Source: Fistulifera solaris
Lineage: Eukaryota > Bacillariophyta > Bacillariophyceae > Naviculales > Stauroneidaceae
Direction: 5' to 3'
NCBI GenBank assembly: GCA_030295235.1
Contig: AP026138.1
Location: forward strand, 248,001 to 312,000
DNA length: 64,000 bases
A program made the position numbers and the translations under genes. This document shows positions 1 to 12,718 of this stretch, one piece after another. The notes below the pieces were generated by a model, which did no database searches, had not been told where the DNA came from, and saw only the letters and a program-made list of their open reading frames with translations. The first letter of the stretch is position 1; every line of letters begins with the position of its first letter.

Positions 1-8
1 CTTACGAT

Positions 9-3000
9 ATGATGGATTATGGAGAGGTATCTCCTGAACCTATCGAAAGTGAAGTAATTTATGACGCTCCATTCGTTGACGCCGGTTTGGATCCGCTGTT
101 TGAAGTGAGCGAAAATACGCTAAGTTACGACGAGGAAGGAACGACCGATCCCCAAACAATCCGGCCTAGTAGTCAACCTGGGAATTCGGCCGAACGAAAA
201 TTTGCATCCAGTTTTTCTGGGGGAGGTTCCGAGCCATTTTCAATTTTACCGGGGCGAAAAGGAGATAACTTGCAGTCATCTCGGCAAGAGCCGCGTCGCC
301 GGATAACTATATCGGGGCCTGGAAATAATGAAAGTGATCTTCCTTTACGATCGTCCCGACGTCGGAACCTTTACCGACCTTCTTTGACAGAATCTTTGGC
401 GGACTCTTCCGTATCTTCCGATGGGAACGACAGTTCACGTCCAAAGTCACGCAATGCGACAGTCTTTGCGGTGAGTCGCATTTCGACACGCCGAAATACC
501 TTGAAACGAGAAACGAGCAAAGACTCCTTAACAGCTGCTGTCGATCGTCTTGCGGAAAACAACAATGATTGGGAAAATGTGGCAGCGGCTGCCGCCGTCG
601 TGGCCGCATCTACCCATACACTGGCCAAGCGGAGTCTTGTTCAGTTTGGTCGAGGCGACCACGTTCTGGTCATGCTGACTCTTCTTAATATTACCAATCA
701 GCTCGATGATAAAGACATGTTTACGACAGATCCTGTCAACTGCTTCGGTTACGCCGCAGGCGAAGGCACCAATGAAGCTCAGAGACATGGGCCTTATAAG
801 TATCTACTCTGTCAAGTACAAACGGTTCATTTCGACGAAGACGAGCGATATTATACAGTGACTCGAATGGATACTGGATCTCAACAACGAGCCGATCCGG
901 GCTGGATGGAACCCATCAAGGACCCGCGGGCGATCGAAAGTGCCTTACGTGCCGCACGCCGGACTCCACGAACCCAAGACGCGCCGAAAGCAGAGACACC
1001 GGGGCTTTGTTTTTGGTTGGCCGTTTCACCGTTGCGCTTCTTGACCACAAAAGCGCTTCCTTTTTATAAGCACACGAAGCGATCCACGAAGCGGCTCGTG
1101 GAAAGTATTGTTCACGGCAAAGATGGATACGAACTTCGTTTCCGCTGTACGGCAATCAACTTTTTGGTTCTTTGCAGTTTGATTTATCTTTTCATCGACG
1201 TTGTTGCGCTGGCTTTCCTTTCTACTGAGACTGACTTTGCTGTCTCAGTTGTTGCATCGTAAGTTTTAGTGCGATGAATCTTTATTCCAGAAAAGAGTTA
1301 ACTGACTATTTTCAGGTTCGTTTGGGTCGTTCTACTTCTCGAACTCTTGTTTGAGTGCATGATCCGTCCTTCAAATTACTTTTCTCTTATAGAAACAGAC
1401 AAGGCCTATGCACCACTAACAGCGCGAAACATAAATAGGTTTCATCTTGGTTTTGAGCTCATTGCGTTGCTGATGTTCGTCCCATCAATGTTGTGCATCA
1501 TGACCGATTATTGTGAAGAGAATATATGGCTCAACGGTGTCGAGGCTGCTTTGAGCGCAGTCAAAAGTGAGAATGCTTGGCGAGCCGCAATAGGGAGATT
1601 TAATTTGAATCTGACATTTCTGCGATGCTTTGGGCTAGTAAGACATTGGAAACAAATGTGGATCGCACATACCCTCGAAGGCAAAGACAGCAGTCAAAAC
1701 AGTAAGTTGTCGATAGGCGAGATGGGCTACGTTCAATTCTTGACATCTAATGGCATTGTTGAAAGATTTTACTCGTAAATTGTTTCTCATGGACCATGAT
1801 CACGGTAAACGAGTTAAGAAACGCTTCAGCAAAGCGAAAGCGAACGAAGAGGTGAGTACAACCTTTTAATCTCTTGTGACTGTGCGACGCATAAGCAAAC
1901 TAAGTTTACGACATGTTGAAAAATAGGACGATGAGACAGAAATCACGGTTGATAAAGACGTCGAATTGAAATCACAATCGAAAGAAAATGATCAGCAGCT
2001 GAAGAACGCTGCAACCATCGGAACCGCCCTGACTGTCCTCAATTCACATAGGGCTTTATTCATATTGTAAGTGGCACAGAACGAGCACGCTGGTGAATTT
2101 CATGCGCAAGTATTAACCAGTTCGTACCAAAGACTTGCTGTTGTCGCCATTCTCCCATCCATCACCACGCTCTGGAAGCAAAATCCACTGGGGACCAAGT
2201 CTCTTGATCTCCTTATGGCTTATAACATCGCAGCGAATTCGACGGATGACTGTGAGTTTCTCCAACAGGCAGTTAGCTCATGGTTATCTTCAGTTGCAAT
2301 TGTCAGCGACAGCTATGTGAAAACTGGAAATTATAAGTTAGTCGAAGATGTTTACGTTCTTTGGGCAGAAATGCGCCCGGTTCGGTGTGATTGGCAAAGG
2401 AACGACGGCGTTATCACAAACTGTGATTCATTTGATGTACAAGTCCCTGGAATTGCTTTAGCTTGTGATTTGTGGAACTTAACTATGCGCGATTCACCAG
2501 ACGGTGTCACTAACAACTACTTGGCAAGTCAAATTGGTATCCGAACCGGGGAGGCATTAGACCTGGAGAAGCGTACATGGGGCATGTCCGATTTTGATGG
2601 GTCGATCGAGGAAAATGTTTATTACGTCAGAAGCGTATTCAACGAGTCTCATGCTGTTGCACTTGCGTAAGTTTTTGTCTGTGCGTAGCCGTAGTGCTCT
2701 CTGTTGAGCTTTGCGTTTCTCAAATTGCGAAAACAGGCACTTGTCGCTTTTCCTCCAATTATTCGGGCTGTTGATGCTATCACTGGTTGGATTAACTGTG
2801 TTGCGTGAAGATGCAGGACGACTAGTGCTCGGTCCATTACAGCGCATGTTGAAGATTGTTGTCAGATGTAAGTGCAAGTTGTCTGTTGGCATCTGCTCAA
2901 ACTGTGATAATCTAAATTGCGTATTTGTTTCGTCGCAAATGAAGATGCCGAAAACCCATTGTCGCAAAGTGCGCAAAGGTCCGGGCAACGTCTCGATGAG

Positions 3001-4391
3001 AAAGAAAACGAGTCTAAAGAAGAACTTGGTAACTACGAGACAGAGCAACTTATCAATGCGATCGCCAAGATCGCGGATTTGCTGAGAAAATGTTGGGGCG
3101 TTGCAGGAGCCGGTATCATTTCCTCGAACCTTGCCCGGACCAGGATGGGAAAACCGTCGTCTTCAACCCGACGGTTCCAGGGAAAAGCGTGTACGCTCTG
3201 TTTGGGTTTGTCGCAATTAATGACTTCAGCAAGCAATTACGTGTTCTCGGTGATGATGTCATGAAATTGATCAACGACGTGGCTCGTGTCGTTCATGATG
3301 AAGTCTTTCGATGGGCACTTAACGATAGCGGGCAATGCAACAAGAACTTGGGAGCAGCCTTCTTGATGGTCTTCCGCATTGGCGACTTTTCCGAGGTCCA
3401 CGAAAAGCAGAGAAGAGCTGCTGCGGTGGTTTTCAAAGGGCAACAGAAGAAATCAGTTAGATCGCGGAAACAGAGGTCGAAATATCGCAGAAGTAGCACA
3501 AAACAAATAGAGGGAGGACCAGCTTTGCAGCTTGCGAGTCTACCTGGGATTCAGTCGTTTGCCGATCGAGCCCTCTTGGGCCTTTTAAAATCGTTTGCCG
3601 GTATCCACAGAGATAAGCATCTTAGAGAATGGGAAGGAGATTGGCGGTTGGGTGCAGGGGTTGGGGCTTTTAAAGTGAGTGTGATTTATGGCATGGATGC
3701 GGGTTGGGCCGTGGAAGGAGCAGTAGGTAGTGAATACAAAATTGACGCAACCTACCTGTCACCTCATGTGAACATGGCTAGTCGCATGATGAGTGCTTGT
3801 AAGCAGTACGGGGTAACGATGCTGATGAGCCAAGCCGTTGAGGAGCTTTTATCAAGGACAGCGAGAAGTAAGCTTCGCCACTTGGATACTGTCTACGTGA
3901 AGGGTAGTAGCGTCGCGCAACGAATATACACATACGACTGCAGGTTTGATGGTGTGGACTATTTCTTGTACGAAAGAACCCCTGAACAAGCCGATGCTGA
4001 AGCTGCTGCATATACTCAATCCATTTGGGACACGGACCAAGATCTCCAAGGGATGAGACAGCACGTAGGCGATGACTTTATGGAAAAATTCAGTGACGGT
4101 GTGCAGCATTATCTTGACGGAAGATGGACTGAAGCCGTGGAGCTGCTTCAAGATGCTGACGATCTAATGCTCAGAAAAGTACTGGACGAGGGATATGTAG
4201 ATCACAAGGCCGACGACTTTGGAGGAAAACTATTTGATCGCAATGGTCAAAGTGAGTTTGACGACGAAATTAACAGAATCAGGAACGACTTTGGTGATGG
4301 TCCCTGCAAGTGCTTGGTACAATACATGCTAAGGAGAAAATGCAAGCCTCCTAGTGACTGGAACGGAGTCCGCGCATTGATGAGCAAATAA
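9..4391 (+). CDS. Multi-pass membrane class III nucleotide cyclase-like protein, probable pseudocyclase
   Basis: Seven exons can be read with matching phases and GT-AG borders: 9-1258, 1316-1701, 1766-1851, 1927-2066, 2121-2666, 2737-2867 and 2945-4391. The frame is open at the left edge, so the true start may lie upstream. About 370 Ser-rich cytosolic residues come first, then several hydrophobic segments, a roughly 180-residue extramembrane domain (2121-2660), a last membrane helix (2740-2830) and a cyclase domain. The cyclase shows KIADLLR, FNPTVPG, NKNLGAAF, EYKIDATYLSPHVNMASR and the family C-terminal tail. Relatives in this protist family have FGFCDI and NKNIGDAF. Here both metal-binding Asp are Ala (codons 3213-3215 and 3354-3356), so I infer it cannot catalyse. 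The frame also shifts by one base near the CCC at 3134-3136, probably a sequence error. Confidence 0.8.
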
Positions 4392-4559
4392 TAAAAGTAT
4401 TTGTTTGAAACCGTTACGTTGCGCTGGTTCGTAGTTCTTACTAGAGTGAACGAATGTTTATGGTTATTGTTAACCACGCTATAAAAAGTATATACTCTTT
4501 TGTGTGATTTCATTTATATTTTATCGTTGTTATGAGAAGCAATTACTCCGTACTTCCTT

Positions 4560-6517
4560 TCACCGCTTCTTAATCGTCTCCAATTCGCGACGCAGGATCC
4601 CCGCAAGATAGGCCGTTTTATTGCGCATGGTGGTTTTGTCAATCGACACGAATCGCTGCAACGCGGCTACCGCCATGTTTTCGGGCAAGTCGTGAATCAT
4701 ACCCAGAATACCATCATCCAAAGGACCTTCGACCGCCCCACTCGTTTGAATGCTCTGGCAAAAGAGCAAAAATGTGAGATAAATCGTTTACAAGAACAAC
4801 AAGATATACCAGTACAAACCTGAACCAAATACCGGACAGAAGGAGTGAGCTGACCCAACGTCGCCGTCGTCCGCCGACCACTCCGACCCGAATGGTCCGT
4901 CGGCGGATATTGCTGCAGCATGCCTGGATTGTAGGGTGGAGGATTCATGCCGCCATAGTTGGACATTGTTTTCTGAGAGAACGATGGCTGTTGCATGCCA
5001 TTCTGATTCGCCAGAGCCTGAACGGCCGAGGCCGCCTTGTCCGCGAGTCCAAAAATGTCCAAGCCTGGAACCGAGGAAGACTGCTGTTGCTGCCAATTTC
5101 CATAATTCTGCTGCGACGTTGTAGCACCATACGGTGTCGGCTGTGAACTTATCATGTGCGGTGGTGGGTTCATCATTTGTTGTTGCGGCTGTGAGTGCAT
5201 CATTTGCTGAGCTGGTGGATTCATCATTTGTTGTTGCGGCTGTGGATGCATCATCATCGGTTGTTGCGGCTGTGCATGCATCATCGGCTGCTGCATTGGT
5301 GGATTCATTATGTGCGGCGGCGGCGGTGGAGGTCCTCCATACGGGTACACATTGGGACCTTGATTGTAACCGTAGGTGTCATTCCGACCGGCTGCTTGGT
5401 TCATCCCGTAGGCGTCATTCATCTTCCCAGCGTACGGAGGCATCATGTTGTTGTTGCTATTGTTCATTCCGGGCGGGTTGTACGTCATAGAATTGGAATA
5501 CATGGATTGCGGCGGTTGCGGCATCGGACGCGGTCGATGACGATCATCGTACGAAGGAGCATACTGCGTGTTGTTCTCATACCGTGGTTCCACACGATCA
5601 CGGGATCGTTCACGAGTATACGAAGACTTGTTGTTCTCACGATACGAAGGTTCTCGGCCACGCGGTGGTTTCGACGACGACGAAACATCTCCCCGCATGT
5701 AGCGATTGAGAATTCCCATGAAATAACTGCCAAAATTGCGAATGGACGTTCGTTCAACACTCGACAATTCCTCCAAAGCCAAGAGAGCATCCTTTTCGGA
5801 CAGCATACGAATTTTGGAACGTACTTTTTCGTCCATTTCGTCGCGGGTACAGAATCCTGTCGAAACCAACAATTCCAAACGATGATGCACGGCGGGTGTA
5901 ATGGCATGTCCCATGGGCAAAATTTCCAAATGCCCCGATTGTTGCGCCTTGGCCAATACACTTTGGTACCGTTTGACGACGCCGTACAAATAAGCCCCAT
6001 GATTGCGAATTCCGGATCCTTTGACATCGACGGCATCATCGTATTCCGTCAAAGCATCATTGATGGATTGTGTGGGGAGTGTTTGGAGCATTTCGAGGAG
6101 TTTGCCCTGCCGCAGGAGTGCTCCAGTAACGGATTTGGGTATTTTGACTCCCGGTGGAAGACCAAAGGATGCTGGATCGAGGAATGTGTGATTAGTTGAT
6201 GTATTCAAAGTAGTAGGTAAAGGAGGAGTTGTTAAAGCTGGAGGTTTCGATTGTCGTGCGGTGGGGGATTTGTGAGGAATGGGAATGTCGGCGAGCGATG
6301 GAGACGATAAGGGAGCAATACTAGCCGGAGGTTGATTAATTTTTACGGATGTGGAAGACACGGGCTCTTGATTATTTGTGGCAACAACATCATCATCTCC
6401 CGCTTCAAACAAATCTTCTTCTTCTTCCTCATCGTCTGGCTCTTTTTGCATGCTCGATGCGTTGACGGTCTCGTCCTTCTCGAGGGAGGACTGCTTCGCT
6501 GTTGTCTCGTCTGTCAT
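4560..6517 (-). CDS. Protein with three hnRNP Q acidic-domain-like modules and a Q/N/M/P-rich linker
   Basis: Two exons on the minus strand, 6517-4820 and 4754-4560, join at a GT-AG intron in phase 0. The start is the ATG at 6517; the frame is open upstream but only through a non-ATG codon. An acidic N-terminus ([14 protein letters not shown]) is followed by two helical modules ending in [16 protein letters not shown] and [16 protein letters not shown]. The second exon completes a third module ending in [16 protein letters not shown]. This pattern fits the N-terminal acidic domain of hnRNP Q/R proteins. An Arg/Ser-rich stretch and a long Pro/Gln/Met/Asn linker that looks prion-like separate modules two and three. 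No RRM is visible, unlike hnRNP Q itself. A role in RNP assembly is an inference. Confidence 0.8.
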
Positions 6518-6925
6518 TGCTAGCGTCGAAACGAATGAACAATTAAGATAGAAGAAATGACACTCCAAGGAATGAACTATAATAAATAATGAAGATCTCT
6601 TCAGGATGGACTGTTGCGTTTGTTGCTGTTTTCATTTCGTTGCTGCGGTCCTTTGCTATCGTCCGCAAAAGATCGTTCCACAATGGTCCTACACTAAATC
6701 GTAGAGTCACAGAATTATCGTACCGGTAACTGCTAAAGTACGTCTGTCCGTCCATCGTGAAGGCGCGAAACAGGATCGCGTGTGTGTTGAAAATAAAACG
6801 CCCCGACGACGACATCCGCAACAACAAAAACAAACAACCAAGCCGATTGCCGATAAATCTATCAGCTATTTCAAGTACCATTTCCCTTCTTCTTACTTTC
6901 ACTCCTTCTTATTTTCATTAAAGAA

Positions 6926-9900
6926 ATGGTTCAAGCCGAAATTCCTTTATGGATGTCCCACAATACGGTGTCAACGCAAGACGATCCTCCCCACCGGGCA
7001 CTCTCGTTGTGGCAAAACCAACAAAAATGTGCCATCTACAGCATTGACATGTTTGACAATCTCATAGCAACGGCCGGAGGCGATGGGACCGTCAAGTTAT
7101 GGAACAGTTCCGCTTTATTTGTTGCTGCGGAAGGAAAATCCCAATATACCGAAGCAGGAGAATACGCGAGTTCCGGATCGAGTGCCGAAGAAGACGAAGG
7201 CGAAACAAGTAGTAGTCCTCCTCTTTCGAATCATCACAGAAACGAGGAACCTGTACACGATTTAAATCAAGTTGTTCGTCGAAAAAGGACGGTTCACCTC
7301 GCAAACAACTATCATCGCCGCCCCGCATCGCTCGAGAAACCACTACATCGGCATCGGCATCTCACCGACTCGTCTGTACGCTCTCGGCACACACGGGTTC
7401 TTCCGTGTTATCGGTCCGCTTTGCACCATCCGGTCGGTATTTGGCTTCGGCCGGAGACGATGGCGCCGTGTGTATCTATGCTCCTTCTTCTGCCAAGCAA
7501 TGGTCCCGAATCCGTCTGTGTCGGGGACACAATCTCGATGTCGTCGATTTGGCGTGGGCCCCGGATGATTCGCACCTCGTATCGTGTTCGCTCGATTCAG
7601 AAACGCCCATTATTGTCTGGAAATTGACCGATTTATCGTCGACCACAAAATCCATGATTGGCAGTCCGTACAAAATACTGGGCAAGGACGTGCACACGAG
7701 TACCGTCAAGGGCGTCGATTTTGATCCGGCTGGATCGTATTTCGCGTCGTCCGGAGATGATCCGGCCGTCTGTATTTGGAGAGCGCACGATGATTGGGGT
7801 CTCGAACAACGTATCGATGCATCGTCCGGAATTTTCAAACAGTGGGATGGACAGTCATCATCCCATCAATCGCTGTTTCGGCGTTTGAGTTGGTCCACCG
7901 ATGGATCCTTTTTGTGTGCCACCAATGCCGTCGTTCGTCACAAAAATGTCGCGTCGACCATTGGACGGGAAGGATGGAATGTTGGAGCCGATTCGGCGAA
8001 TTTGGTGGGGCACAAACAACCCGTCGTCGTGAGTCGGCATGCGGCGTACTTGTTGGATGGGCGACGCCACAAAGACGAGGACGAAGAAGACAATGAGCCC
8101 GAAGCTGCGACACTGCTGGCATTGGGAGACCGACGAGGATTTGTGACCGTGTGGAGTACGAAAAAGTCACGTCCCATTTTCAAATTGCAATGCAGCGAAA
8201 GTCGTTGCACGGTGACCGATTTGGCGTGGGGCAAATTCGGTTCCGGCAAAGACATCCAAGCGATGGTCCTTTTAGTGTCGCTCTTGGATGGTCAAGTTGT
8301 GGCGATCAAATTTAGCGTACCGGACGAGCTGGGGCCATTTTTGAGTTCCGAGGATCAGGCTCGTGTGTTTCAACTCCGGTACGGCATTGAAATGGACTCC
8401 AGTAGTTTGGGTCAACGGCGAAAGATGCTGGTTGGAAAGGGCAACGGTGCCAGCGATCTGATCGAGAATGCTTTTCAAATGTCTTTGGAAGCATCAGTGG
8501 GTAAAACAGTTTCCGAATCAGAAAAGGACGATTCACCACAAGTTGCTCAAACTTCGGTGCTTTCTTCGAGCTTGGTTCGGAAAAAGAGCGACAACAATGC
8601 GGGACAAGACCGAAGAAAGCGAGCGCGATTAGTCCAGGTTGTGAACGACAACCCTACGCAAAACACAGAACGGCTAGAAAGCAGCACGCCACCGAAAGTA
8701 AACGAGCTCGATCCAATGCAAGCGGCATTGAATGCTGCCGAAAGGGCTACTGATATCCTGGAAGGCGCTACCTTATCAGGACAACCAGGGCAACCAAGTC
8801 GAACAATTCAGAATGAAAGAGGCCACACCGACAAGTCGTCACAGCACAATCAGTCCAATCACATTGTCAATAACATGACCTCCTCGGTCACCTCACCGGT
8901 TCTTCCTCATAATTCAAACCGTGTACACATTACAGCGCTCCCGATAACCACAGGAAGAAATGGCAACGGAGAACAATCCACAAAAGTAATCGTAGAGTGC
9001 ACAAATTCGTCAAAAATCCCCTCAGGATCCAAGGGCAATCCGGTTCCCTGCATCGACGTTGTGATAAAGAAAGACAGTACTGTAACATGGTCGGATCAGA
9101 TCGTCGGCACATCCTGTACGGCACTATCGGCATCGAATCGCCTTCTGGCCATCGGAACTGCCGACGGTTCCATCCAATTGTACGGGAACTCGCCCTCCAT
9201 TGGGTGGCTTGCGGCCAATGCTTTCCGCTCGCACCCTCCATTAATATTCAGTGGCGCTGTTGTGAGTTTGCGGCTAGAAGAGACCGATGCCTTGTTGCAG
9301 ATGCTGGTTGTCACCAGTGACGGTAGTTTCGGTCTTTACAGTGTGTTTCCACGACTATCCCTGATGAAAAAGGTTCCATTTTACCGCCCATGACTCACAT
9401 GGCGTTGTCGGCATCCAACAAGAACTTTGTTTATCCACAGCTATCTCGGATACAAATCACACGGAACAATCAGCTGCTGCTGCTTTTGTCATTTCCGAAC
9501 GGGGAAAGCCGGGGAGTCGGTGGCTCGATTCAATCCTTTGTGTACAACGACCTGTCCGAACTGTGGATGCGCCTGGCGGACAGTCGTTTTGTTCTTTCCG
9601 ATTTTTACAGCAGTTTGCCGTCCCGCTCTCCCGCCGGGCCTTTGACCGAAATGGACGATTCCGTGAAACTCGGTGCTCTGGAATCGACTCTCAAAGCCTC
9701 ACACCGCAACGCCAGTGCCATTTATTTACAAGGATCGGAAGGCAATTTTCTGGCCACGCGAGCGCATTGCGAAGATCGTTTGGCCTGTGCGGTCGCGTTC
9801 GAGTCGGGGCCCGAGTATCGTCTGTGGTTGGGTAAGCTGGTGAGAATCCTCTCCATGACCGGGGACGAAACGGGCTTGCGCCTTTGACGGAAATGATCCT

Positions 9901-10087
9901 TGGACGTGGGCCTACGAACGGTGCGGACGAGGATAACTCCTCTTGTTGGTGGTTATCCCTGTCGCCCGAAATACTGAAACAGGATCGCAAGGAACTCATT
10001 CGGTCGGTTGTACTGCCAGAAATGAGCAAGAACCGCTCGCTGCAGCGGCTCACGAACGAACTTTCTCTTGAAATAGAGCATTCATAG
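6926..10087 (+). CDS. HIRA: HIRA-type histone H3.3 chaperone, WD40 and Hira domains
   Basis: HIRA deposits H3-H4 outside replication in a nuclear complex. N-terminal WD repeats are clear: ATAGGDGTVKLWN, LASAGDDGAVCIY, LVSCSLDSETPIIVWKL, FASSGDDPAVCIWR, then IGREGW, VGHKQPVVV and DELGPFLSSEDQARVF, all in HIRA order. A basic segment RRKRARLVQV near residue 560 resembles the ASF1-binding B domain. A Hira-type C-terminal domain follows, with SDGSFGLYSVF and SRFVLSDFYSSLP. The reading frame changes three times, at the A run 7282-7286, near 9379-9389 and near 9881-9885. Each change looks like one lost base and protein similarity continues across all three. A 35-base intron at 7251-7285 would also fix the first, but it is very short. 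Start ATG at 6926. Confidence 0.88.
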
Positions 10088-10317
10088 AGGAATCCTAACG
10101 TGTTTCTAGCCGTACAACCTGATGTTTCCTTAAGCATTGACCATTTGCCTTTTCTTAACGTCCCCTTAGAGCAGTGTCATTGATGATTTTTCTTGGCTTT
10201 AGTCGAGTTTGATTAAACATCTTATCGGTACTAACTCGAATTGTGTTGATGTTGCGACGATGGCGGCATGCTCTTGCTTTCTTGATCGTACCTTTCTCTT
10301 GCAAAACCTCTATCACG

Positions 10318-11109
10318 ATGATACTCTTGCGCAGTCTCGTCGTATGGCTGCTGCTTTCGGTGCCCGTGGGCGCGTTTTTCGTTAGCCCGCAAAATACGAT
10401 CCCGCCCCGTCGTCCTCTTCATGCCAAACCCATCGGTGACATGCGCGTTTCCGAATTAAGGGACGAATTGCGAGAACGAGCGGTGGATTTTTCCGATTGT
10501 TTTGATAAAGAGAGTCTCTGTCAGCGATTAAAAGATGCGAGAAAAAATAATGGCAGCACAAAAATGCAGCAGGAAACGCCAAACACGACGACTCCCATCG
10601 ACAAAGATTTGTTATTGCAAGAAATTCGTAGCATGTCGGTACGAGCTTTGCGGGAAGATCTTGCACGTCGATCGATTCGGTGGGCGGGGCTGCTAGAGAA
10701 GGAAGATTTAGTGCAAGCGGTATATCAAGCACGCATTAAGGCGATGCAATTTTCCGTCACGGGTCAACTGATTCCAGGAACGGTGACTCAAGTGAGCGGC
10801 GCAACGTTACTACAAGAACTGCAAAAGGCCGATCCACCGATACTGCTCGATGTGTTCGCCTCGTGGTGTGGTCCTTGTCAGTTGGTTGCACCCCAATTGC
10901 AAGCCGTGGCCGCAAAAATGGGAACGAAACTGCGGGTGTGTAAAATGGACAGTGACCAGGAACCATCCACCGCGGCGCAATTCCGAATACAGGGTTTACC
11001 CACGTTAATTTTGTTTCAAGGAGGCAAAGAAGTCAATCGAGTAGAAGGTGCCATGATGGAACCGCAAATCATTGCTTGGATTGAGAAAGAATTAGGGATT
11101 GCCGTCTAA
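10318..11109 (+). CDS. Plastid-targeted thioredoxin with two N-terminal SAP/ARMET-like helical repeats
   Basis: The start is taken at the ATG at 10318, giving 263 residues; an in-frame ATG at 10243 adds 25 residues that spoil the signal peptide. A hydrophobic leader ends in VGAFFV, the diatom plastid cleavage context (cut before Phe). Two related about 35-residue units follow, MRVSELRDELRERAVDFSD and MSVRALREDLARRSI, resembling SAP or MANF/ARMET C-terminal helices. A thioredoxin fold has the active site WCGPC near residue 180 and the cis-Pro in GLPTLILF. I expect disulfide exchange in the stroma. The gene converges on the transporter downstream, with stop codons about 77 bases apart. No frame problem is seen. 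Confidence 0.85.
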   Translation: MILLRSLVVWLLLSVPVGAFFVSPQNTIPPRRPLHAKPIGDMRVSELRDELRERAVDFSDCFDKESLCQRLKDARKNNGSTKMQQETPNTTTPIDKDLLLQEIRSMSVRALREDLARRSIRWAGLLEKEDLVQAVYQARIKAMQFSVTGQLIPGTVTQVSGATLLQELQKADPPILLDVFASWCGPCQLVAPQLQAVAAKMGTKLRVCKMDSDQEPSTAAQFRIQGLPTLILFQGGKEVNRVEGAMMEPQIIAWIEKELGIAV

Positions 11110-11186
11110 ACAGGCTCAAGTAGTGTGTAGTAGTTTTCGTTAGTAGCTTTATAATTGCTTTCGACAAGAACTCGGAGTAATAAAAA

Positions 11187-12718
11187 CTAGAATATATTAC
11201 CCCAAATAGCAAGAGAGACAGATGATATTGACAAAAGAGGAGAATCCACAAAGAAATAAGTTCCGCGCGGTGACCTTGAATGAAGCCACAGTACACATCA
11301 ATGGAACCAGGAGCCGCCGTGGTTTGTTTTTCATGAATGGCCAATAGCAGTGGGAAAATAAAAACAATCAAACTCGTGAAAATAATGCCACCCCAACTCA
11401 ATAGCTTGGTGATGGCCGTTCCATCATTCAAAAACCAAGCCGCCGCGAACGGTAAATACACCGACAATAGATTCGCCGTTCGGCGCGAACAGGTGTGACT
11501 TCCCATCAAATTCAGCCGCGTCAACACGCTAAACAGCGGAGTCCCCAAGCCAATAATGGCAAATGCAAAAATAGACGCACCCAGTTCCATTGCCACTCCC
11601 ATGGTACCGGTCATCATCGACTGTAACATGTTCTCCGACACATTTGGCATGGTCAAACTTCCGAGGAGACCGAGCGCTATATACATGGCGGTGGATAACA
11701 AGCTACTGCCATAGATCACCGTAGGAACGTCGACGTGTGGTTCTCGTTCGTACAGCCAGGCCGGTATAGCAATGGTTAACGCAAAATTGAAGAGAACAAC
11801 ACCAAACAAGTCATCCCAATCGTATCCCCACAGACTGGTATTATCGAGTGACAGCTCGGGCCACAGAGAAAACTGGATCACAAACTGGATACTGGTAATG
11901 ACCAAAACCAAAAACCCAATAATTTGCCACAAAGCATTCTCTTTCAAATCGACCAAAGCCATGGGAAGAAAGACCATTGTCACGACGAGATTTCCCGCCG
12001 TAAACAAAATCCCATCTTGATCATCAAACGGTATGCAGTCTCCACTGGCCAGTTCCATATCGGAGCACATATCATAATTCCATCGCAACCACTCGGGACC
12101 GTGAGACGTAATTAACAAAGCCGCCGCACCACCATACATCCAGTGCGCCATGAAGGTATCGACGACTTGCGATGTATCGACAATGCTGCTGATATTCAAA
12201 CAGGTGATGCAGAAGAAAAACAAAACCTGCGTAATGACGAACCACTTTCGTCCCCAAAAAATTTGAAACGCGTCGGAATATTCGACTTCCTTTTGGTAAT
12301 CGGCATTCCCTTCGACTTTACTAATGGTATTGGCCAGGTGCGTCGAACAGAGCGATGACAAGAGTCCCACAAAAACGAGTGCCGCGCACGTGGGTATGAT
12401 GCCCGAACGAGTAAAAGTTGCTGGTAATGAAAGCATGGCGGGTCCCGTGAGTGAGTTGACCGCAATGGCGAGTGAACCCAACATACCGATGGATCCTGAT
12501 GTGAGTGAGAAAATGTGGTGAGAAGAGATGACAGGGATAAAAGTTTTTCAACGAACTTCTGAATTAACTGTACCTGTATGTTCTTCAATCAATGAATTCA
12601 GTCGAAAGGACGCTTTGGCCATGGTAGAACGCAAACGCTGAGAAATGTTTTCATGATTGTCGGGCGGTTTTGCAAATTTCACTGTTGTATTTAGAAGTGG
12701 TGTATTTTCACCCGCCAT
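11187..12718 (-). CDS. Amino-acid permease of the AAAP/SLC38 type
   Basis: Two exons, 12718-12574 and 12495-11187, join in phase 1 to read EEHTGSIGMLGSLAIAVNSLTG. The short N-terminal exon is cytosolic. The second carries about eleven hydrophobic helices and the family-like TM1 region LTGPAMLSLP. Expected role: proton- or sodium-coupled amino-acid transport; substrate and membrane are unknown. The frame as written runs on to 11069 and would overlap the thioredoxin gene. One more A in the run at 11233-11236 instead gives the hydrophobic end SVSLAIWGNIF and a stop at 11187-11189, so I take that end. The lost base looks like another homopolymer error. Confidence 0.82.

Noticed and set aside
3090-4391. 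Separate cyclase gene starting near 3090
   Set aside because: The upstream frame ends in the family-specific KIADLLR region that belongs directly before this domain, so it is one gene with a frame break.
7251-7285. 35-base intron in HIRA
   Set aside because: It would fix the frame but is shorter than the other introns in this window (about 54-154 bases); a lost A in the adjacent run explains it as well.
9390-10087. Two small genes after HIRA with overlapping stop-start (ATGA)
   Set aside because: Their products continue the HIRA C-terminal domain; the overlap is a by-product of missing bases, not translational coupling.
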